From: Saussurea involucrata
Taxonomy: Eukaryota > Streptophyta > Magnoliopsida > Asterales > Asteraceae
Length of the DNA: 64,000 nt
Assembly (NCBI GenBank): GCA_033807775.1
Contig: CM066317.1
Span: 7,709,870 to 7,773,869 of the forward strand
Reading direction: 5' to 3'
The stretch's first letter is position 1; every line of letters begins with the position of its first letter. Position numbers and translations under genes: made by a program. The notes beneath the pieces are model-generated. The model worked only from the letters and a program-made list of their open reading frames with translations. It had not been told where the DNA came from and made no database searches. Below, in pieces: positions 55,332-64,000 of this stretch.

Positions 55332-56551
55332 TGTTAGGACAACCTTAGGGGGGGTAAAGGTTGTATTTAAAAATATTTCACAAATACAAATTCTCTTATC
55401 AAAATCAACAACAAATATTGCATGCACAACAAATATATAAATAAAATTAAGTGCACAACGGGAATATAAAGAGATAAGGGTAGAGAATATTGATACTGAC
55501 ACCGAGATTTAAAGTGGTTCACCACCAACTGGCTGGCTAGTCCACTTGCCGAGACACTTCTCGACACACTGATTCACTATAAGTGTTCTTTATGGTAGAA
55601 CACAAACCTTGATACAATGATAATAAAATCTCTTGCTTTTGCTCGAGAACGTGAATCACTCACACTATTCAAATACTTACAAGAGAATATATCTCACAAT
55701 ATTAATCACTCTTGTATAAGTATAACACTTGGATCTTTGAGGGTTTGATCACTCAAAAAATATATTGAATAAGTGATGGGTGTAGCTGGTAATTTCTCCA
55801 AGAGATAGATTTTTCAATATGTATTGTGTTGCATGGAGTTGAGAAGCTGCATGTATATATACTTGGAGCAGCAACGGTCGAGAGGGTGCCGCGGTATACC
55901 GCCTATATGGGCGCGGTATACCGCCCAGAAAAAGCTGACATAAAGAAGTCAACCTGCAAAAGCAACCTGCAGCACTTGCAGCAGAGCCGCGGTATACCAC
56001 CATACACCACGCGGTATACCGCCTGAAAAAGGTGGCTGACAGCAGGAAGGTCAACCTGCAAGAACCTGCCATACGTAACAGAGCCGCGGTATACCGCCAT
56101 ACACCACGCGGTATACCGCCTGAAAAAGTAGCTCGGCGCCAGAGAGGAGTCACATCGATTGTTGAAAGACCATAGCTAAAAATAGTATCTGAATTCTTTT
56201 TGCATTATTCCAAAAGAGTCAACAATTATTCTTTTGGCTTAAAATTAAATAATTCAATTTTAAATTCAAAACATTTCTAAATTAATTTAAATCAAAGATT
56301 TAGTTTAGTTTAAAAATAGTGTTGGGTTAGGTTTTTGAAATATCCAAGTGGTATATTATTTTAGGGTGTTTATTATTATGAGATATATGATGACGTAAAC
56401 ACCAGTCTTGGACTCTTCAGATAAAATCTTCATGTTGTCCAATTAACTGCACACTTGGATAAAATTGTTAGAAAAACAATAATACGGTGTGTTTGTAATC
56501 ATCAAAATAAATATATAAAATATATAGAGATGTGGTACACTTGCACCAACA
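55332..56551 (-). repeat. 5' LTR of copia E (1220 bp)
   Basis: Pairs with 48534-49753; four differences seen by eye, one of which breaks a palindrome at 55989. Confidence 0.95.
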
Positions 56552-56556
56552 TTATC

Positions 56557-57030
56557 AAACCATAGACTTGCATAGGAGGTGAGTTTTAATTCTGCAATTC
56601 TGTAGGCTTTTCGATCGTCATAGTCTTTGAATCTGAAAACACGTTCTGCACGCCTTATCCAATCTAACAGCTTTTCTGGATCTGAACTTTCGTTAAATTC
56701 TGGAATGTCAAGCCTTAGGTTACGATCATCATCCTTCTCCTTGTCTTTTCTTCTTGATCTATACCGGTGATCTTCTTCACTAGAAGACGTGTCATGTTTT
56801 TTCCTCCTTAGCTTAGTTCTTGATGAATCGTTGCTTGGAGATTCGGAACCCGAATCAGATCTGATTTTAGTTTTGGACAAATTTACTTGCTTCTCTAGAA
56901 ACCCTAAGATAGTATTCATCTTAGTTTCGAGTTCTTCAAGCTGTTGATCTCTTCGTAGGTTTTTGGCCTGTTCGAATGTAAGACCCCTGGGGATCTCCTT
57001 CTTTTCGTTTGTATCTTCTTCGCTAGTCAT
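56557..57030 (-). pseudogene. D1 gag N-terminus
   Basis: From ATG 57030: MTSEEDTNEKKEIPRG, a Ser/Arg/Lys-rich stretch (RTKLRRKKHDTSSSEEDHRY), then the start of the capsid domain (FNESSDPEKLLDWIRRAERVF) up to SLWFDN, where copia E enters. It continues at 48533. Confidence 0.92.
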
Positions 57031-57136
57031 CCTCCTTTGATCAAATCTTTCGAAATCTTAAAAAGAATTCGATCTTGCAGCCTTCTTGAAGTAGTAAATC
57101 TTCTAGGATGTTCCAACGCAGCTCTGATACCAAAGT

Positions 57137-57755
57137 TGAAGTGAAATCTTCTTAACTAGATTAAGAAAACGACACACGAATGATAGAACTCTAGTTTTGA
57201 ATCCTAAAGGCCACGCCACCAGATCCTCAACAAGAGGTTGGAATGATCAAATTCTTGATTACAGCAAAAGCACCCTCAAGAACAAGAACAAACCGTATGC
57301 AAATATAAAGGATTAAATCCACCAACTTGCAAAGAAAGAATCGTTTGTAAAGAAACGAAAATCTGAAAATTCACTCTTTTCTTCATTCCCTAAATCTTGT
57401 GGAGTACATGAGTTTTTATAGGCTAAAATAAGGAAACTACTAAAAAGGAAACTAAGGAAACTAATAAAAGGAAACTATCTATTCAAATCCTTATCCTATC
57501 ATAATACTAATAATCAAATAAACCTAATCCCAAACCTGGTAAAACCGGTTTCAAGTGAAACCCAAAAACCCAGTGGGTAAAACAAACCATGAAAACGATT
57601 TAAATAACTAAATGGAGTACGAAACAATGCAGAGATCTCTACTTCTTGAATTCAGCTCGAATTGTGAATTTAAGGACCCGATTGAATTAAAATCCAACCC
57701 AATGTTGCTGTCGTATATAATGAGCAGATTCTCGTCATTCTTCATACTCGTATCA
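57137..57755 (-). repeat. LTR shared by D1 (as 5' LTR) and D2 (as 3' LTR), 619 bp
   Basis: The minus strand starts TGATACGAGTATGAAG after the polypurine tract GAAGAAGAGGAGGA (57756-57769) and ends GATTTCACTTCA. A tRNA-Met primer site (57121-57132) lies four bases further on. CCTATAAAAACTC on the minus strand (near 57420) is the likely TATA. It is about 99% like 62276-62894 (four differences seen). Confidence 0.85.
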
Positions 57756-60700
57756 TCCTCCTCTTCTTCAAAAGAGTTTGTCCTCAAACCTTGAAGTTCT
57801 TGATCTGGAATATAACGAGTCAAGTCCCCAACATTGAATGTGGCACTAACTCCATAATCACCAGGTAACTGAAGTTTATATGCATTATCTCCAATCTTTT
57901 CAACGATTTTGAAAGGTCCTTCACTACGGGGCATAAGCTTGTTTTTCCTTTTACTTGGGAATCTCTCCTTTCGCAAGTGCAGCCAAACTAAGTCCCCAAT
58001 CTCGAAAACCTGCTGTTTGCGATTTTTATTTGCCCGTGCTTTGTACATGTCATTCACTTTCTCAATTCTTGCACGAACTTGTGCATGGAGCTTCTGCATA
58101 AACTCAAGTTTAGCCTTGGCATCCTCATGAATCCACTCTTGTTTAGGAACAGCCACAAAATCAACTGGTAATCGTGGATTAACTCCATAAACCACTTCAA
58201 ATGGAGAATGCTTCGTAGCATGAGTGGGTGATCTGTTATAAGCGAATTCTGCATGTGCCAGTTTTACGTCCCAATCCTTTTGAGTTTTGTTCACCAAACC
58301 ACGCAAAAGAACACCAAGAGTACGATTCGTCACCTCGGTTTGACCGTCCATTTGTGGATGATAGGACGTGCTAAAAAGTAATTTTGTCCCTACAAGCTTC
58401 CACAAGGATTTCCAAAAGAAAGACATAAACTTGGTATCTCGATCACTTACAATGGTTTTAGGTATTCCATGTAACCGGGTAATCTCTTTGAAATACAAAT
58501 ACGCCACCTTCATGGCATCATCCATTTTTTGGCATGGAACAAAGTGAGCCATCTTCGAAAATTTGTCCACCACCACCATGATCGAATCCGTGCCTCTTTG
58601 CGTTCTAGGTAGTCCAACAATGAAGTCCATAGATACATCTTCCCAGGGAAACTCCGCAACTGGTAGTGGAGTATATAAGCCTTGATGAAACGTACTTTTA
58701 GCCTTTTGACAAGTTGCACATCTTGAAATCACAGCTTCGACATCTCCCAACATCTTTGGCCAATAAAAGTGCTCTTGTAACATCGTTAAAGTTTTCGTAT
58801 TGCCAAAATGACCTGCCAACCCTCCACCATGAGCTTCGCGTACCAACAGCTCTCGAATGGAACATTTAGGAATGCATATTCGATTTCCTTTGAAGAGAAA
58901 TCCATCTTGTAGTACATAAGAGCCTATAGATCCCTTCGAACACTGTTCCAGAATAGGCCTGAAATCTCCATCTTCCTTGTAGTATTCTTTGATCAATTCA
59001 AGCCCAAGCAACCTGAAACTTAGAACACCAAGCATTGCATGTCTTCTAGACAAGGCGTCGGCCACCACATTAGTTTTACCTTCCTTATACTTTGATGAAA
59101 AATTGAAAGATTGAAGGAATTGAACCCACTTGGCATGTCGTGGATTAAGCTTTTGTTGACCATGTATGTACTTTAATGCTTCATGATCCGAATGCAAAAT
59201 AAAGTGGTTTGGCCTCAAATAGTGACTCCAGTGATCTAGAGCTCTCACAATTGCATAAAACTCCTTGTCATACGTGGAATAGTTTAAGCGAGCTCCATTC
59301 AATTTCTCACTAAAGTACGAAATAGGGCATTTCTTTTGGACTAAAACAGCCCCAATCCCAACTCCACTAGCATCAGTTTCGACTTCAAAGGGGCATGAGA
59401 AATCTGGTAATGCCAGAATAGGAGCTTGACATAAGAGTTCTTTTACCAAGTCAAACGATTTTTGAGCTTCCTTTGTCCATTCAAACTTCCCCTTTTCCTT
59501 TTTGAGACATTCAGTCATAGGTGCGACTACGCTGGAGAAGTTCTTCACAAATCTTCTATAAAACGAAGCGAGGCCATGGAACGATCTAACCTCTGTTATG
59601 TTTTTAGGAATCGGCCAAGACTTGATTGCTGCCACCTTAGATGGATCAACCGAAACACCTTTTTTTGACACAATATAGCCAAGAAACACAACACTTGGCA
59701 CAAGAAAATAACACTTCTCCATCTTTGCGTACAGTTTCTGTTTTCTCAAAACCTCAAAAACGCTTTTAAGGTGATTTAGATGATCGGCCATGTTTTTGCT
59801 ATAAATCAGAATATCATCCAAATAAACCACTACGAACTTACCCAAAAAAGGTTTGAGAACTTCGTGCATCAATCTCATGAAAGTACTGGGTGCATTCGTA
59901 AGACCGAATGGCATAACTAACCACTCATATAATCCAAGCTTGGTTTTGAACGCGGTTTTCCACTCATCTCCCTCTCTCATCCGAATCTGATGGTACCCAC
60001 TCCTCAAATCTATTTTTGAGAATAGTTTAGATCCATTCAATTCATCAAGTAAGTCGTCTAATCTTGGGATAGGAAACGATACTTGATTGTGATGTTGTTT
60101 ACCGCTCTACTATCAATGCACATACGCCATCCCCCATCTTTTTTTGGCACCAATAAGGTAGGTACGGCACATGGACTCATACTTTCGCGCACATAACCTC
60201 TTTCCAGAAGTTCTTCAATCTGTTTCTGCAATTCCCTTGTTTCTTCCGGATTACTCCTATAAGCTGCTTTATTTGGTATTGGTGCTCCCGGGATAAGATC
60301 GATTTGATGTTCGATACCGCGAATCGGAGGTAAACCAGGGGGTAGTTCATTGGGAAACACATCACTAAATTCATTTATCAAGGAGCTCAGAACGGGTGGC
60401 ATTATGGCTTTAGATTTTTCTTCAACTTCTTTGGAAATTATTGCAAAACATACGCCACTTGACGCAAACTCTTTGTCGATCTCCTTTTCACCAACCAAAA
60501 GAACTTCCCTTTTATTTTCCGTGGTCTTGACAGTTTCATCATGAACAACCGGTGTCAAGGCAAAAGGTTTAGCGTCCTTACTCTTTTTAACCACATACAC
60601 GTTGGTTCGACCATCAAACTTGACAAATCCGTCATATTGCCATGGTCTACCCAATAGTATGTGACATGCATCCATAGGGCAAACGTCACAAAGCACCGAG

Positions 60701-62169
60701 TCATCAAATTTCCCAATTTTAAAAGAAATTAGGGCTTGTTTGTGTACCTTAACATCATTGGTGTCGTTGAGCCAATGCAACTTGTACGGTTTTGGATGAT
60801 CTGTCGTTGGGTACTTGAGTTTGTCGACCAAGGTTGTGGAAACAACATTAGTGCAGCTACCCGTGTCAATGATTATCTGACAGAGACGACCTTTCACATT
60901 GCATCTGGTCACGAACAATTTATCTCTTTGAGTTTCTTCTAACGGGATCAGCTTAGAGTGCAAACTTCGACGTAGAACAAGGGCCTTCCCGTTTGTTTCT
61001 GGTTCCACTTCGCTCACGTGCTCATCCTCATGCTCGTTTTTTTGCTCATTCTCTTCTTTAAGCTCCTCTTCTTCACCCAAATTCTCACCATATACGTCTT
61101 GAATCTCTTGAATCTCTTTTAGAGTCATGATACGCTTACTGGGACAATTGCTTTGTATGTGTCCATAACCCTTGCACTTAAAACACATCCTTTTATCTTA
61201 TGGAATTTCCTGAGGTTTGGAATTCACGACCTTCTCCTTGGGTTGTCTTGTTTTATCATACTTTGAAAAATCAAGCCTGGGAAAGCTCGAACTTGAAGTT
61301 GCCTTTTCCTTGTTGCGATCAAAAGGTTTAATGAAAGTTTTCAGCTTTTTTGCTTTTGCTTGCCTTTCAATCCTTGCAGCCACCTTGAAAACCTCTTCAC
61401 TCGACCAGTAAGGTTGCAATTCCACCTTATCAGTGATATACTCGTCCAATCCAGCAATAAAATGGGCCATTTTGTGTTCTTCTTTCTCTTCGAGGTTGCA
61501 AAGCATACTCAACCGCTCGAATTCAGTAATATACTCTTCAACGGTCATGGAGTTTTGTTTCAAAGTTTGCATCTTTATGAAATTAACTTGCTCATAATCA
61601 TCAGGTACAAACCTTTTCTTGAGATACTTCTTGAGTTTGCTCCAAGAATCAATTCGACTTCTTCCTTCTTTGCGTCTTTTTTGCTGGAAGTTATCAAACC
61701 ATAGACTTGCATAGGAGGTGAGTTTTAATTCTGCAATTCTGTAGGCTTTTCGATCGTCATAGTCTTTGAATCTGAAAACACGTTCTGCACGCCTTATCCA
61801 ATCTAACAGCTTTTCTGGATCTGAACTTCCGTTAAATTCTGGAATGTCAAGCCTTAGGTTACGATCATCATCCTTCTCCTTGTCTTTTCTTCTTGATCTA
61901 TACCGGTGATCTTCTTCACTAGAAGACGTGTCATGTTTTTTCCTCCTTAGCTTAGTTCTTGATGAATCGTTGCTTGGAGATTCGGAACCCGAATCAGATC
62001 TGATTTTAGTTTTGGACAAATTTGCTTGCTTCTCCAGAAACCCTAAGATAGTATTCATCTTAGTTTCGAGTTCTTCAAGCTGTTGATCTCTTCGTAGGTT
62101 TTTGTCCTGTTCGAATGTAAGACCCCTGGGGATCTCCTTCTTTTCGTTTGTATCTTCTTCGCTAGTCAT
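57608..62169 (-). pseudogene. D2 gag-pol polyprotein with one stop and one frameshift
   Basis: Gag from ATG 62169 runs to TAA at 61198-61200, where D1 has GAA (Glu). Protease and the first part of RT follow (61188-60058: IIDTGSCTNVV, LLGRPWQYD, MCIDSRAVN). A missing A at about 60071 (D1 has GGAAAACG, D2 GGAAACG) shifts the frame. RT then resumes (60040: LRSGYHQIRM, YLDD), followed by RNase H (VETDASGVG, DHEALKYIHG) and integrase with an HHCC finger (CATCQKAKS), DFIVGLP, VSDRDTKF and DGQTEVTNRT. The tail PRSEGPFKIVEKIGDNAYKL is a GPY/F-type module with no clear chromodomain. The last 50 codons run into the LTR. Only two lesions, so decay is recent. Confidence 0.92.
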
Positions 62170-62275
62170 CCTCCTTTGATCAAATCTTTCGAAATCTTAA
62201 AAAGAATTCGATCTTGCAGCCTTCTTGAAGTAGTAAATCTTCTAGGATGTTCCAACGCAGCTCTGATACCAAAGT

Positions 62276-62894
62276 TGAAGTGAAATCTTCTTAACTAGAT
62301 TAAGAAAACGACACACGAATGATAGAACTCTAGTTTTGAATCCTAAAGGCCACGCCACCAGATCCTCAACAAGAGATTGGAATGATCAAATTCTTGATTA
62401 CAGCAAAAGCACCCTCAAGAACAAGAACAAACCGTATGCAAATATAAAGGATTAAATCCACCAACTTGCAAAGAAAGAATCGTTTGTAAAGAAACGAAAA
62501 TCTGAAAATTCACTCTTTTCTTCATTCCCTAAATCTTGTGGAGTACATGAGTTTTTATAGGCTAAAATAAGGAAACTACTAAAAAGGAAACTAAGGAAAC
62601 TAATAAAAGGAAACTATCTATTCAAATCCTTATCCTATCATAATACTAATAATCAAATAAACCTAATCCCAAACCTGGTAAAACCGGTTTCAAGTGAAAC
62701 CCAAAAACCCAGTGGGTAAAACAAACCATGAAAACGATTTAAATAACTAAATGGAGTACGAAACAATGCAGAGATCTCTACTTCTTGAATTCAGCTCGAA
62801 TTGTGAATTTAAGGACCCGATTGAATTAAAATCCAACCCAATGTTGTTGTCGTATATAATGAGTAGATTCCCGTCATTCTTCATACTCGTATCA
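62276..62894 (-). repeat. LTR shared by D2 (as 5' LTR) and D3 (as 3' LTR), 619 bp
   Basis: Same ends as 57137-57755, with the primer site at 62260-62271. Confidence 0.85.
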
Positions 62895-64000
62895 TCCTCC
62901 TCTTCTTTAAAAGAGTTTGTCCTCAAACCTTGAAGTTCTTGATCTGGAATATAACGAGTCAAGTCCCCAACATTGAATGTGGCACTAACTCCATAATCAC
63001 CAGGTAACTGAAGTTTATATGCATTATCTCCAATCTTTTCAACGATTTTGAAAGGTCCTTCACTACGGGGCATAAGCTTGTTTTTCCTTTTACTTGGGAA
63101 TCTCTCCTTTCGCAAGTGCAGCCAAACTAAGTCCCCAATCTCGAAAACCTGCTGTTTGCGATTTTTATTTGCCCGTGCTTTGTACATGTCATTCACTTTC
63201 TCAATTCTTGCACGAACTTGTGCATGGAGCTTCTGCATAAACTCAAGTTTAGCCTTGGCATCCTCATGAATCCACTCTTGTTTAGGAACAGCCACAAAAT
63301 CAACTGGTAATCGTGGATTAACTCCATAAACCACTTCAAATGGAGAATGCTTCGTAGCATGAGTGGGTGATCTGTTATAAGCGAATTCTGCATGTGCCAG
63401 TTTTACGTCCCAATCCTTTTGAGTTTTGTTCACCAAACCACGCAAAAGAACACCAAGAGTACGATTCGTCACCTCGGTTTGACCGTCCATTTGTGGATGA
63501 TAGGAAGTTCTAAAAAGTAACTTTGTCCCTACAAGCTTCCACAAGGATTTCCAAAAGAAAGACATAAACTTGGTATCTCGATCACTTACAATGGTTTTAG
63601 GTATTCCATGTAACCGGGTAATCTCTTTGAAATACAAATACGCCACCTTCATGGCATCATCCGTTTTTTGGCATGGAACAAAGTGAGCCATCTTCGAAAA
63701 TCTGTCCACCACCACCATGATCGAATCCGTGCCTCTTTGCGTTCTAGGTAGTCCAACAATGAAGTCCATAGATACATCTTCCCAGGGAAACTCCGCAACT
63801 GGTAGTGGAGTATATAAGCCTTGATGAAACGTACTTTTAGCCTTTTGACAAGTTGCACATCTTGAAATCACAGCTTCGACATCTCCCAACATCTTTGGCC
63901 AATAAAAGTGCTCTTGTAACATCGTTAAAGTTTTCGTATTGCCAAAATGACCTGCCAACCCTCCACCATGAGCTTCGCGTACCAACAGCTCTCGAATGGA
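62747..64000 (-). CDS. D3 integrase (partial, runs off the right edge)
   Basis: The frame is open to base 64000 (SIRELLVREAHGG at the edge). It shows the HHCC finger, DFIVGLP, VSDRDTKF, DGQTEVTNRT and the GPY/F-type tail, nearly identical to D2 integrase. Small changes include SFKEEEDD for SFEEEEDD and K-to-R near the catalytic core (VVVDRFSKM). The rest of D3 lies outside the window. Confidence 0.9.
   Translation of the reverse strand, partial: SIRELLVREAHGGGLAGHFGNTKTLTMLQEHFYWPKMLGDVEAVISRCATCQKAKSTFHQGLYTPLPVAEFPWEDVSMDFIVGLPRTQRGTDSIMVVVDRFSKMAHFVPCQKTDDAMKVAYLYFKEITRLHGIPKTIVSDRDTKFMSFFWKSLWKLVGTKLLFRTSYHPQMDGQTEVTNRTLGVLLRGLVNKTQKDWDVKLAHAEFAYNRSPTHATKHSPFEVVYGVNPRLPVDFVAVPKQEWIHEDAKAKLEFMQKLHAQVRARIEKVNDMYKARANKNRKQQVFEIGDLVWLHLRKERFPSKRKNKLMPRSEGPFKIVEKIGDNAYKLQLPGDYGVSATFNVGDLTRYIPDQELQGLRTNSFKEEEDDTSMKNDGNLLIIYDNNIGLDFNSIGSLNSQFELNSRSRDLCIVSYSI

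Larger units (their letters stand above)
48534..56551 (-). mobile_element. Young full-length copia element E (SIRE-like), 8018 bp
   Basis: 1220-bp LTRs at 48534-49753 and 55332-56551 differ at about four sites. The target duplication TTATC is at 48529-48533 and 56552-56556, inside gag of D1. The primer site TGGTATCAGAGC (minus strand of 55318-55329) fits initiator tRNA-Met; the polypurine tract CAAAAAGGGGGAGAT is at 49754-49768. Gag and pol frames are both long and intact. At 1.3e-8 substitutions per site per year, 0.3% suggests roughly 0.1 million years. A gag with a long acidic coiled-coil tail points to the SIRE/Maximus side of copia (inference). Confidence 0.95.
46091..57755 (-). mobile_element. 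Reina-like gypsy unit D1, 3'-truncated and split by copia E
   Basis: Minus-strand order: LTR 57755-57137, primer site, gag (57030 to 56557), copia E insertion, rest of gag, protease and RT (48533 to 46091). RNase H is cut at 46091, where it joins the segmental duplication with a 2-bp overlap (AT). Integrase and 3' LTR are missing. Confidence 0.9.
57137..62894 (-). mobile_element. Reina-like gypsy unit D2, LTR to LTR (5758 bp)
   Basis: Flanked by LTRs 57137-57755 and 62276-62894 that also belong to neighbours D1 and D3. The repeat period is 5139 bp for LTR, gag start (57030/62169) and pol end (57608/62747). No target duplication can be expected at such internal junctions. Confidence 0.9.

Noticed and set aside
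1..64000. Endogenous pararetrovirus (caulimovirus) sequences
   Set aside because: All RT-bearing blocks have LTRs, integrase or gypsy/copia domain order; no movement protein was seen.
1..64000. tRNA, rRNA or other RNA genes
   Set aside because: Only short tRNA-Met-complementary primer sites were found; no full tRNA fold or rRNA segment was recognised.

Overview
The window is a transposon-dense stretch of a flowering-plant nuclear genome. It is AT-rich intergenic DNA packed with nested LTR retrotransposons and non-autonomous DNA transposons, with one recognisable host gene, a UGT90A-like UDP-glycosyltransferase at 38926-40527 on the minus strand. Evidence for a plant is the element lineages (Tat, chromovirus, Reina-like, copia), initiator-tRNA-Met primer sites, plant MITE types and the plant PSPG box of the UGT. 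A eudicot, possibly Asteraceae, is my guess only.

Layout. 1-8330: Tat-lineage gypsy element A on the plus strand (5' end outside the window). It has gag-protease, no pol, a long antisense spliced gene, and a 3' LTR at 7409-8330. A truncated chromovirus G (about 3440-6158) sits inside the antisense gene. 8331-14130: decayed copia element F. 14131-18560: intergenic DNA with a LINE fragment between two 0.2 kb direct repeats and a hAT-type MITE with an 8-bp target duplication. 18566-34971: complete but mutated Tat element B on the minus strand (790-bp LTRs, TSD CCCAT). It has pol but no gag, keeps a shorter version of the antisense gene, and is split by chromovirus C (22825-32168, TSD GATTT), whose own interior is dead. 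34977-38925: MITEs. 38926-40527: the UGT. 40575-46090: a segmental duplication in three partial copies, a MITE inside a (TA)n tract, and a small retroposon with a nested Tourist-like MITE. 46091-64000: a head-to-tail array of a Reina-like gypsy element (D1, D2, D3; minus strand; 5139-bp period; shared 619-bp LTRs). The first unit carries a very young copia insertion E (48534-56551, TSD TTATC, LTRs about 0.3% different).

How the parts relate. The two Tat elements are complementary wrecks: A keeps gag-protease, B keeps RT, RNase H and integrase. Both keep an antisense gene that converges on the sense genes at a shared palindrome. LTR comparison by eye agrees with the nesting order: B about 1.6% divergent, C (inside B) about 1.2%, E about 0.3%.

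The observations most worth a second look are: (i) the four-exon antisense gene, whose exon phases close perfectly once the chromovirus is removed; (ii) an array of paired GCGGTATACCGC palindromes directly upstream of the TATA box of copia E; (iii) the UGT, whose expected ATG reads ACG and whose apparent 68-residue extension is partly an out-of-frame relic of another UGT; (iv) a MITE in a microsatellite with two empty-site paralogues in the same window; and (v) the LTR-sharing gypsy array.
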